Shown here piece by piece: positions 1 to 4,930 of a DNA stretch of 16,187 nt. Position numbers and translations under genes: made by a program. The stretch's first letter is position 1. The number at the start of each line of letters is the position of its first letter. A model generated the notes under the pieces. That model saw nothing but the letters and a program-made list of their open reading frames with translations, made no database searches and was not told where the DNA came from. This DNA is from Patescibacteria group bacterium UBA6033 (GTDB lineage Bacteria; Patescibacteriota; Minisyncoccia; Phycocordibacterales; Phycocordibacteraceae), in NCBI GenBank assembly GCA_002429325.1, contig DIZH01000009.1, forward strand, positions 15,114 to 31,300, given 5' to 3'.

Positions 1-2
1 CT

Positions 3-65
3 CTTGAATTCCGCGAACCAGGAGAAATGGTACTCGTCTCTAAACGGTACTCGGAAGTCGGATAA
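3..65 (+). CDS. Possible C-terminal end of a gene entering from the left edge
   Basis: An open frame enters from the left edge and stops at TAA 63-65. It reads LEFREPGEMVLVSKRYSEVG, which has a protein-like mix of charged and hydrophobic residues and codons (GAA, CTC, GTC, CGC) like those of the genes further right. No family can be named from 20 residues. Frame 1 is also open, to TAG at 118-120 (39 codons), and the minus strand is open there too, so the frame is uncertain. The hairpin at 79-109 follows the stop, which fits a gene end. Confidence 0.3.
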   Translation, partial: LEFREPGEMVLVSKRYSEVG

Positions 66-78
66 CGTAACCCGATGG

Positions 79-109
79 CATTTGAGAGCCACATATGAGC
101 TCTCAAATG
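79..109. repeat. Perfect 11-bp inverted repeat (hairpin)
   Basis: Arm 79-89 (CATTTGAGAGC) is exactly complementary to 99-109, with a 9-base loop. No T-run follows, so it is not a standard intrinsic terminator. It could be an mRNA 3'-end stabiliser for the gene ending at about 65, or part of an unrecognised RNA. Confidence 0.55.
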
Positions 110-134
110 GGACAGAATAGGCGGAACAAAAGAG

Positions 135-203
135 CGCACAACAACATCTTTTCTTACTCAATATAAAAGCCCCAGGAGGGCTTTTATATTCTGTTGTTGT
201 GCG
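135..203. terminator. Nested double hairpin, possible bidirectional terminator
   Basis: There are two concentric inverted repeats. The outer arms are 135-146 (CGCACAACAACA) and 192-203, a perfect 12 bp. The inner arms are 161-172 (ATATAAAAGCCC) and 178-189, another perfect 12 bp closing a 5-base loop. The inner stem has a GC-rich top and a TTTT/AAAA-rich foot on both strands, so it could end transcripts from either side. The outer repeat is not needed for a terminator and is unexplained. Confidence 0.5.
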
Positions 204-316
204 GGGCGGAGCGATGTTTTGCCAGCAGGCAAAACCGCGAGCCGGGGTCGCGCAAATCTGCGAGCGACGGCGAGCGGATTATGCGTGACCACACATCTTT
301 CTACATTAACTCAGCG
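204..316. other. Non-coding stretch with a small hairpin; no gene seen
   Basis: A frame that is open from 194 to 376 runs straight through inverted repeats and has no start signal or protein-like composition, so I do not call it. The stretch holds a perfect 8-bp hairpin, GTTTTGCC 216-223 with GGCAAAAC 228-235 around AGCA. After it comes a GC-rich run rich in GCGAGC and TCGCG words, which looks like a repeat element rather than coding sequence. Confidence 0.4.
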
Positions 317-397
317 ATGAGACGAATTTTTTACGGCTTACGCCAGCAAGTAATTGTTGGACTATTTTACAATTAGGCCGTAAAAAATTCGTCTCAT
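317..397. repeat. 21-bp perfect inverted repeat with a structured 39-base interior
   Basis: Arm 317-337 is exactly complementary to arm 377-397 over 21 bases. The interior can fold again, either as CCAGCAA 343-349 with TTGTTGG 354-360 (one G-T pair) or as TAATTGT 351-357 with ACAATTA 369-375. This is far longer than a terminator needs. It fits a miniature mobile element with terminal inverted repeats or a long structured RNA. No transposase is nearby and no target-site duplication is obvious to me. Confidence 0.6.
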
Positions 398-412
398 TGG
401 CATACTCAACAC

Positions 413-442
413 AAAACGCCCCTCACGGGGTGTTTTCGTTTT
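413..442 (+). terminator. Intrinsic terminator
   Basis: AAAACGCCCC (413-422) pairs with GGGGTGTTTT (427-436) through one G-T pair and a 4-base loop. T-rich sequence follows (TTTTCGTTTT to 442). It would end transcription from the left, just before the promoter of the gene at 477. Confidence 0.75.
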
Positions 443-468
443 ACGCAACTGGCTTGAGATGGTATCAT
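440..468 (+). promoter_or_regulatory. Extended -10 promoter for the gene at 477
   Basis: TATCAT at 463-468 is preceded by TG plus one base (460-462), an extended -10. A weak -35, TTTACG at 440-445, lies 17 bases upstream. The hexamer ends 8 bases before ATG 477, so transcription should start at or within a base or two of that codon. The upstream ATG at 459 would then not be in the mRNA. Confidence 0.55.
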
Positions 469-476
469 TAGTGTCA

Positions 477-929
477 ATGGACCTACTTCTCGTCGCTGCT
501 CTCATGACTTTTGCGCTACTTGTCTTTGTTTTTGGGCTCGTTTTTCTTACTTATAAACTCGAAACCGCACGCCGCAGGAGAGTTTTCCTTAAAATAAGCA
601 GGGAGTATGGGCTCGCTTCAAGTCCTCAGAATTACCCGCTGAGTACGATCATCATAAAAGACAGGGCCTATATAAGGTTCTCAGTAGCAGGAACAGTGCG
701 CGGTCATACGATACTTATCGAAGATATTTTTACAAATATTGTCTTAGACCAGTCTTATGGTTTTTTTATGTTTGCCTCCAATCTTCCTTATGGAAGGGGT
801 CTCCCCATGCGTATAAAAACACAAACTAGAGTCACTATTGATGGCACGGTCCGGGTTCTTGATGATACGAATTTCTTCAACGCTGTTCCGTATAAGGAAA
901 TCAAGGAATTACTAGACGGCCTTGTTTAG
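477..929 (+). CDS. Small membrane-anchored protein of unknown function
   Basis: A protein of 150 residues when started at ATG 477. The in-frame ATG at 459 lies upstream of the -10 box and would add only MVSLVS. Residues 2-28 form one strong hydrophobic helix (LLLVAALMTFALLVFVFGLV), followed by a basic stretch TARRRR, so the rest should lie in the cytoplasm by the positive-inside rule. The soluble part (about 30-150) alternates beta-like strands (STIIIKD, AYIRFSVAG, HTILIEDIF, RVTIDGTVRVL) and ends in a helix. I recognise no family or catalytic motif. It sits alone between a terminator and the unrelated gene at 990. The reading frame is well supported; the role is unknown. Confidence 0.75.
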   Translation: MDLLLVAALMTFALLVFVFGLVFLTYKLETARRRRVFLKISREYGLASSPQNYPLSTIIIKDRAYIRFSVAGTVRGHTILIEDIFTNIVLDQSYGFFMFASNLPYGRGLPMRIKTQTRVTIDGTVRVLDDTNFFNAVPYKEIKELLDGLV

Positions 930-989
930 AAGAATAACCGGCCCTGTCTTTTTATGATGCAAGTTCGAGCATTGCTGCGTCGTTGTTGA

Positions 990-1319
990 GTGCTGCGAGA
1001 GCCAGCTGCGCCACACAGCGGCGCCTACCATGAGCATGCAGGCGGCCATGGATCGCTGTGGCAATTCGGCTACGACGGATCGGTCACGGACCGGGAAGGA
1101 AAGAAGAAGGACATCAGTGAATTCTGGGAAGAATTCGCCGGTCCGTACCCTGCGAACCTGTCGCTCGCGCGTCACTGGAACCAGCGAAGCTATGAGTGGA
1201 ATCCCGACGACATCGCGTTTCAGTTCCTCGTGAGTTGTTCACGGAAAGAACAGTTCGAGAGCTACGTGAGGGAATGCATGCAACTGCTGAAGGACGAGAT
1301 AGCGGTGCATTGCGGCTGA
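990..1319 (+). CDS. Orphan GC-rich hypothetical protein
   Basis: About 109 residues from GTG 990 to TGA 1317-1319. The body (WQFGYDGSVTD, KDISEFWEEFAGPYP, RSYEWNPDDIAFQFLVSC, EQFESYVRECMQLLKDEI) looks like a folded acidic alpha/beta protein, and a very clean terminator follows 17 bases after the stop. I do not recognise the family. The start is uncertain: the only in-frame start is GTG 990, with no ribosome binding site. Directly upstream an in-frame ATG at 954 opens an 11-codon reading (MMQVRALLRRC) that ends in TGA 987-989, abutting the GTG. So the gene may be coupled to a tiny upstream reading frame, or may have lost its real N-terminus to a stop. By eye it is richer in GC and CTG codons than its neighbours. 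Confidence 0.6.
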   Translation: MLREPAAPHSGAYHEHAGGHGSLWQFGYDGSVTDREGKKKDISEFWEEFAGPYPANLSLARHWNQRSYEWNPDDIAFQFLVSCSRKEQFESYVRECMQLLKDEIAVHCG

Positions 1320-1335
1320 TGTGCCCGCATGCGAC

Positions 1336-1366
1336 GGCCCGGAATCGATTCCGGGCCTCGTTTTTT
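1336..1366 (+). terminator. Strong intrinsic terminator
   Basis: A perfect 22-base palindrome lies at 1336-1357 (arms GGCCCGGAA and TTCCGGGCC around TCGA), followed by TCG and six T at 1361-1366. It ends the transcript of the gene at 990-1319. Confidence 0.9.
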
Positions 1367-1417
1367 ATGAAAATGAGAAAGTGGAAGAATTATCCACAAA
1401 AGAACCTGAGTTGTATA

Positions 1418-1443
1418 TATACTGTATCGGGTCTTGGTATGAT
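1418..1443 (+). promoter_or_regulatory. Tandem -10 elements for the HTH gene
   Basis: TATACT lies at 1418-1423, and TATGAT at 1438-1443 with an extended TG at 1435-1436. The second ends 6 bases before ATG 1450, which would put the transcript start on the start codon. The first would give a leader of about 20 bases. Two closely spaced starts could give mRNAs with and without a leader. Confidence 0.5.
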
Positions 1444-1449
1444 TTATAT

Positions 1450-2139
1450 ATGAAGTCAGTTGAACGTGAGAAAGCAATTGAATTGCGGCTGACGCAAAAG
1501 TTAGGGTATGGCGAGATTGCTAAACAAGTCAAAGTCTCGAAGAGCACCCTGTCACGGTGGTTAGAAGATCTACCTCTTTCCGACGAGCGAATGCTTGAAC
1601 TTCGCCGTCAGACATGGAGCCGTGGAGAGGTAAAGCGCGAAAAGTTCAGACAGACTATGCGCGCGAAGCGTGATGAACGTGAGCAGAAGATTTATCTAAC
1701 TCAGAAAAAGAAACTTTCTCATATTTCCGATCCATCGCTCTTTATAGCAGGACTTATGCTCTATGCCGCAGAAGGAGACAAAAAGAGTCGTGCCGAGATA
1801 GCATTCACGAATACCGATTCCTTCATGGTACTGTTCTTCGCTCGCTGGCTTGAGAAATTTCTTGGTATTGAGCAAAGCAAGTTACGCATCCAGCTCCATT
1901 TATACGAAAACATGGATATCTGTGCAGAAGAAAGGTATTGGAAGAAGCAGTTGAATATGATCCAAACACAACTCTGCAAGACTCAAATCAGACCAATGAA
2001 GGCTGGAGGCTTTTCATATCGAGAACCGTTTCGTCATGGCACCTGCAAGTTATATATTGGGGGCGTTCTTAAGAAAGCCGAGCTGATGTTGTCTATTCGG
2101 GCTTTTTTTGATACATATAGTATACGCTCGCAAGCGTAG
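1450..2139 (+). CDS. HTH protein with LAGLIDADG-like domain
   Basis: 229 residues from ATG 1450. The frame stays open upstream to GTG 1321, but that stretch covers the previous terminator and both -10 boxes. Residues about 8-37 form a helix-turn-helix (EKAIELRLTQKLGYGEIAKQ then VSKSTLSRWL). A basic linker follows (about 55-90). From about 97, IAGLMLYAAEGDKKS, then AFTNTDS, ARWLEKFLGI and KLRIQLHLYEN match what I recall of a family in bacteria, archaea and CPR that pairs an HTH with one LAGLIDADG-like half. The C-terminal CKLYIGGVLKKAELMLSI also fits. These proteins are usually annotated only as HTH or LAGLIDADG-like; a homing-endonuclease descendant or DNA-binding regulator are both possible. 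The last ten bases lie inside tRNA-Ile, whose T8-A9-G10 supply the TAG stop. Confidence 0.85.
   Translation: MKSVEREKAIELRLTQKLGYGEIAKQVKVSKSTLSRWLEDLPLSDERMLELRRQTWSRGEVKREKFRQTMRAKRDEREQKIYLTQKKKLSHISDPSLFIAGLMLYAAEGDKKSRAEIAFTNTDSFMVLFFARWLEKFLGIEQSKLRIQLHLYENMDICAEERYWKKQLNMIQTQLCKTQIRPMKAGGFSYREPFRHGTCKLYIGGVLKKAELMLSIRAFFDTYSIRSQA
2071..2109 (+). terminator. Terminator-like hairpin inside the end of the HTH gene
   Basis: AAGAAAGCC (2071-2079) can pair with GGCTTT plus the following Ts (2100-2108, one G-T pair), and seven T run from 2103 to 2109. The loop is long (about 20 bases), so it is a weak candidate. If used, it would cut the mRNA about 30 bases before the gene's own stop codon. 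Confidence 0.3.
2116..2121 (+). promoter_or_regulatory. Candidate -10 of the tRNA promoter
   Basis: TATAGT lies 8 bases before the mature 5' end of tRNA-Ile, within the last codons of the HTH gene. Transcription from it would begin one to three bases before the mature tRNA. No clear -35 is seen (TTGTCT at 2089-2094 is 21 bases away). Confidence 0.35.
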
Positions 2140-2205
2140 CTCAGTTGGTAGAGCATCCGCCTGATACGCGGACGGTCGAAGGTTCGAATCCTTCCGCTTG
2201 CACCA
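2130..2205 (+). tRNA. tRNA-Ile (anticodon GAU)
   Basis: This is a complete 76-base cloverleaf. The acceptor stem GCAAGCG (2130-2136) pairs with CGCTTGC (2195-2201), with discriminator A 2202 and an encoded CCA 2203-2205. The D arm is GCTCAGTTGGTAGAGC. The anticodon stem TCCGC/GCGGA closes the loop CTGATAC (2161-2167) with anticodon GAT at 2163-2165. The T arm is GAAGG-TTCGAAT-CCTTC. It decodes AUC and AUU. It stands alone rather than in an rRNA spacer, and its first ten bases overlap the upstream reading frame. Confidence 0.97.
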
Positions 2206-2211
2206 CATAGT

Positions 2212-2253
2212 TATACCCATTCACTGTCTCGGTACGGACAAGGGGCGGGTATA
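2212..2253. repeat. Inverted repeat reaching into the promoter of the next gene
   Basis: TATACCC (2212-2218) is complementary to GGGTATA (2247-2253), and the second arm contains the first bases of the -10 hexamer at 2250. Inside lies a smaller TGTC...GACA hairpin. It could mark the 3' end of the tRNA transcript (no T-run) or act as an operator for the gene at 2263. Confidence 0.4.
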
Positions 2254-2255
2254 CT
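2250..2255 (+). promoter_or_regulatory. TATACT -10 element of the PrcB-like gene
   Basis: TATACT ends 7 bases before ATG 2263, implying a leaderless mRNA. No recognisable -35. Confidence 0.55.
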
Positions 2256-2262
2256 AGAAGAT

Positions 2263-2757
2263 ATGGAAAAGAAAATTCTTCTTGCAAGCGCCCTTCTGGC
2301 AACTATCGTTATTGTCATCTTCTCTCTTATGCAGGCATCGTCCGTCGTAACGGACGCTCAGTACGCTTCCTCAGGAGTGCCATTTACCCGACTCATGCAA
2401 GGAGAAACGTCTGGTGTGACGGAACGAGTAAATTACGTCCTCACTTCTTCGCAAGAACTAAATGCACTCTGGAAAATAATCGGTGCTACTAGTACGCCGC
2501 CCCAGATAGATTTTAAGTCAGAAGCAGTGCTCGCGGTATTTGCCGGTGAAAGCGCACAAACGAGAGTCGCCATCGCGCGGATTGAAGACGCTCAGGGTGT
2601 AGGGAAGCGTATCGTTTCCGTCGTCCTTGTGAAGCCAGAGGGTTCTTGTGCCACGGAAAAAAGCTCCTTGTCTCCATTTGAAATAGTCTCTATGGCAGCG
2701 TCTCCTCTCCCTCTTACTCATGAAGATATCGTAGCGACGACGAGTTGCTCAAATTAG
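2263..2757 (+). CDS. Membrane-anchored PrcB-like domain protein
   Basis: 164 residues. A short basic N-terminus (MEKK) and one hydrophobic helix (about 5-24) suggest a signal anchor; there is no lipobox Cys at a usual place, so the rest probably sits outside the membrane. From about residue 55 the pattern VNYVLTSSQELNALWKII, then DFKSEAVLAVFAGES, then GSCATEKSSLSPFEIVSM resembles the PrcB C-terminal family. In oral spirochaetes that family is linked to a protease complex, and in other bacteria it is found on small lipoproteins of unknown role. No nearby protease gene supports the protease link here. The start at ATG 2263 is fixed by the -10 box just upstream and the absence of a better codon. 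Two Cys (about 136 and 162) could form a disulfide outside the membrane. Confidence 0.7.
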   Translation: MEKKILLASALLATIVIVIFSLMQASSVVTDAQYASSGVPFTRLMQGETSGVTERVNYVLTSSQELNALWKIIGATSTPPQIDFKSEAVLAVFAGESAQTRVAIARIEDAQGVGKRIVSVVLVKPEGSCATEKSSLSPFEIVSMAASPLPLTHEDIVATTSCSN

Positions 2758-2777
2758 ACCGAAGTGGTCGGGTGCGT

Positions 2778-2783
2778 TAGGAT
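2778..2783 (+). promoter_or_regulatory. Candidate -10 for the mur cluster
   Basis: TAGGAT (four of six matches to TATAAT) ends 7 bases before ATG 2791, the spacing seen at the other leaderless candidates here. It is weaker than the TATACT boxes, and the case rests on position. Confidence 0.35.
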
Positions 2784-2790
2784 TTGCACA

Positions 2791-4161
2791 ATGGATGCCC
2801 CGGCATATTTCAAAGGGAAAAAGATAACATGCATGGGCCTCGGGCTCTTGGGTGGGGTCGGCGATATTGCGTACCTCGCCGAGAGCGGGGCAGACATTAT
2901 TGCTACCGACCTGAAAAGTGAAGAGGAATTGCAGCCCTCGCTTGAGGTGCTGAAGAAATATCCGAACATTCGCTACACCATTGGCAAACATGAACTCGCT
3001 GATTTCCAGGACCGCGATATTGTCATCAAGGCGCCCTCAACTCCACTCGATTCCATCTATATCGCGGAAGCGCATAAAAGCGGCGCACTGGTCACCATGT
3101 GGGCGGCACTGTTCGCACAGTTCGCGAGGGAAGAGGGAACGACCATCGTCGGCATCACGGGTACTCGCGGTAAAACAACGGTGACGGCAATGCTTTTTGC
3201 TATTCTCGATTTAGCATATAAACAGGGCCTAAACCACTCCGAAGGAGTGGTCGGCCGAACAGGTTTGCTTCGCAAACCTGTTTTAGGCGGGAACGTACAG
3301 GGGACTTCAGTATTGCCGCAGCTCGCGAAGGTCTCGCCTGAGACAATCGTAGTGCTTGAATTGGATTCGTGGAAGCTGCAGGGCTTCGGTGAAGCGAAGA
3401 TGAGTCCGCATATCGCAGTATTCACCACCTTCTATGCCGACCATATGAATTATTACAAAGAGAGCATGGATGCGTACCTCGCCGACAAGGCGAACATATT
3501 TTTATACCAAACCGAAGCAGATACGCTGGTGCTTGGGAAACAATGTGCGCCGACTATTATTGAGAAGTATGGCGATGCGATACAGGCAAAGACGCTCGTC
3601 GTCGATGAGCTCAAACTGCCCGATACCTGGATGCTCCGCATTCCAGGCATGCATAACCGGTACGATGCCGCACTCGCGCTCGCTGTCGCTCGTGCACTTT
3701 CCATTCCGGATGAGGTGAGTCGTCAGGCGCTCGAATCGTTCGCTGGCGTACCGGGGCGACTCGAATTAGTCAGAGAGGTGAGGGGTGTGAAAATCTATAA
3801 TGACACGACTTCCACGACGCCCGAAGCGACGCTCGCTGCTCTCAGTGCACTAGGCACGGAGAATACTATCGTCATTGCTGGAGGGACTGATAAGAATCTG
3901 GATATGAATGCGCTCCTTCTGAAGCTTGCTGAAGTGAAGCGCGTCATTCTGCTTTCGGGTACTGGGACGAACAGAATACTTGAGTGGCTTCCTACTGCGT
4001 CGGTCTATGATTCGCTTTCTGCTGCTATCGCCGAAGCGCTCGTGTCAGCAGTTCCGGGCGACGTCATTCTTTTCTCGCCGGCATTCACATCGTTTGGGAT
4101 GTTCAAGAACGAGTATGACCGTGGCGATCAGTTTAATAGTCTCGTGCACTCACTTTCATAA
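2791..4161 (+). CDS. murD: UDP-N-acetylmuramoylalanine--D-glutamate ligase
   Basis: 456 residues from ATG 2791, a normal MurD length; the frame runs back to GTG 2764 but that would include the -10 box. MurD adds D-glutamate to UDP-MurNAc-L-Ala in the cytoplasm, using ATP. The N-terminal Rossmann-like domain starts GKKITCMGLGLLGG (9-22). The ATP loop is GTRGKTT (124-130), with Arg in place of the usual Asn, a variant I associate with CPR enzymes. Further family marks are VVLELDSWKLQ, FTTFYADHMNYY, YNDTTSTTPEA, IAGGTDKNLDM and, near the end, LFSPAFTSFGMFKNEYDRGDQF. Residues about 146-166, between the ATP loop and LGGNVQG, are encoded by a palindromic insert (3227-3288) that the family lacks. 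The stop TAA shares its last base with the murI start, so murD and murI are co-transcribed. Confidence 0.92.
   Translation: MDAPAYFKGKKITCMGLGLLGGVGDIAYLAESGADIIATDLKSEEELQPSLEVLKKYPNIRYTIGKHELADFQDRDIVIKAPSTPLDSIYIAEAHKSGALVTMWAALFAQFAREEGTTIVGITGTRGKTTVTAMLFAILDLAYKQGLNHSEGVVGRTGLLRKPVLGGNVQGTSVLPQLAKVSPETIVVLELDSWKLQGFGEAKMSPHIAVFTTFYADHMNYYKESMDAYLADKANIFLYQTEADTLVLGKQCAPTIIEKYGDAIQAKTLVVDELKLPDTWMLRIPGMHNRYDAALALAVARALSIPDEVSRQALESFAGVPGRLELVREVRGVKIYNDTTSTTPEATLAALSALGTENTIVIAGGTDKNLDMNALLLKLAEVKRVILLSGTGTNRILEWLPTASVYDSLSAAIAEALVSAVPGDVILFSPAFTSFGMFKNEYDRGDQFNSLVHSLS
3227..3288. repeat. In-frame cruciform palindromic element inside murD
   Basis: There are three nested inverted repeats. 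An outer stem is GCCTAA (3227-3232) with TTAGGC (3283-3288). Within it lie CCACTCC-GAA-GGAGTGG (3234-3250) and AACAGGTTTGC (3258-3268) with GCAAACCTGTT (3272-3282) around TTC. The element keeps the frame open and adds about 16-20 residues (HSEGVVGRTGLLRKP) where MurD normally goes directly from the P-loop helix to the GGN segment. It resembles in concept the Rickettsia palindromic elements that insert into genes. Confidence 0.75.
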
Positions 4162-4922
4162 TGATTGGCATTTTCGATTCCGGTTCGGGCGGATTGACGG
4201 TATTGAAAGCCATTCGGGAGCAGATGCCATCAGCGGACAGTCTCTATTTCGGCGATATCAAGAATGCGCCCTACGGTTCGAAGTCGACGAATGAACTTTC
4301 GGTGCTCACGGTGCATGCGATAGAACTTCTTCAGAAGCGCGGTGCGGAGAGCATCGTGAGCGCGTGCAACAGCGTATCGGCCTCGCTCGCAATCTCGCTC
4401 TTCGACGCACTCTCGCTTGCGCCGGATCACCTCATAGAAATGGTTGGACCGACCGTGAATTCGTTTAAAAATTCTTCCGCTCGATTACTTCTCGTAGCAA
4501 CGCCAGCAACGATTAACTCAGAAATCTATCAGAACGCATTTCGCATGATTGGCAAAGACGTGGCAGTGGTTGCTATTCCTGATTTAGCATCATCCATTGA
4601 GTTCGGAAGTTCCGAGGAGGAGATTGAGACTATCATTCGAAATGCTTTCAAAGATGTACCACTGAATGAATTTGATGTGCTCATCCTTGCATGCACCCAC
4701 TATCCGCTTGTGGAAACTATATTCGCGCGTGTACTACCAAACTCCATTACATTATTTGACCCAGCGTTCGCAGTGGGCGAGCGGGTGAAGAAACAGCTGT
4801 GGCCGCGAGAAGTCGGCGATGGCACGACTCGTTTCATCATCAGTACAGATTCCCAGCATTTTCGAGCTCGAGTTGCAGGGCTCCTGCCGGAAGGCGGATT
4901 CTCGATTGAAGTGCTAGATTAA
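4161..4922 (+). CDS. murI: Glutamate racemase
   Basis: 253 residues. It interconverts L- and D-glutamate without a cofactor and so supplies the D-Glu used by the MurD encoded just upstream. IFDSGSGGLTVL (4-15) gives the N-terminal motif with Asp6. The two catalytic cysteines are Cys69 in SACNSVSA (usually ACNTASA) and Cys178 in ACTHYPL. YFGDIKNAPYGSKS (29-42) is the substrate-binding segment, and FDPAFAVGERV is near the C-terminus. Its ATG overlaps the murD TAA by one base (TAATG), which indicates translational coupling. The pairing of donor and user of D-Glu in one unit makes functional sense. Nothing is missing. Confidence 0.93.
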   Translation: MIGIFDSGSGGLTVLKAIREQMPSADSLYFGDIKNAPYGSKSTNELSVLTVHAIELLQKRGAESIVSACNSVSASLAISLFDALSLAPDHLIEMVGPTVNSFKNSSARLLLVATPATINSEIYQNAFRMIGKDVAVVAIPDLASSIEFGSSEEEIETIIRNAFKDVPLNEFDVLILACTHYPLVETIFARVLPNSITLFDPAFAVGERVKKQLWPREVGDGTTRFIISTDSQHFRARVAGLLPEGGFSIEVLD

Positions 4923-4930
4923 TCCTATCT

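Noticed and set aside
29..53. Direct repeat GGTACTCG at 29-36 and 46-53
   Set aside because: Only 8 bases, two copies, with no further copies or flanking symmetry; likely chance.
27..130. Possible 3' part of an RNase P RNA or other classic structured RNA
   Set aside because: GGGACAGAATAGGCGG recalls the ACAGAA...CCGGCUUA end of RNase P RNA, but the conserved CGGCUUA part of helix P4 does not match, and the 5' half would lie outside the window.
194..376. 60-residue frame in the hairpin region
   Set aside because: It runs through several inverted repeats, has no promoter or ribosome site at local spacing, and no protein-like pattern.
987..989. Selenocysteine or reassigned UGA at 987-989
   Set aside because: TGA ends murC, rsmI, the ATPase gene and the gene at 12603, so it is a stop here. 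The hairpin just downstream lacks the GU-bearing apical loop of a bacterial SECIS.
912..1175. Minus-strand frame of 87 codons
   Set aside because: It lies opposite the gene at 990, is rich in Arg and Ser in a shadow pattern, and has no signals.
1321..1449. GTG 1321 as the start of the HTH gene
   Set aside because: The extra 43 codons cover the upstream terminator and two -10 boxes, and the family's N-terminal motif begins at Met 1450.
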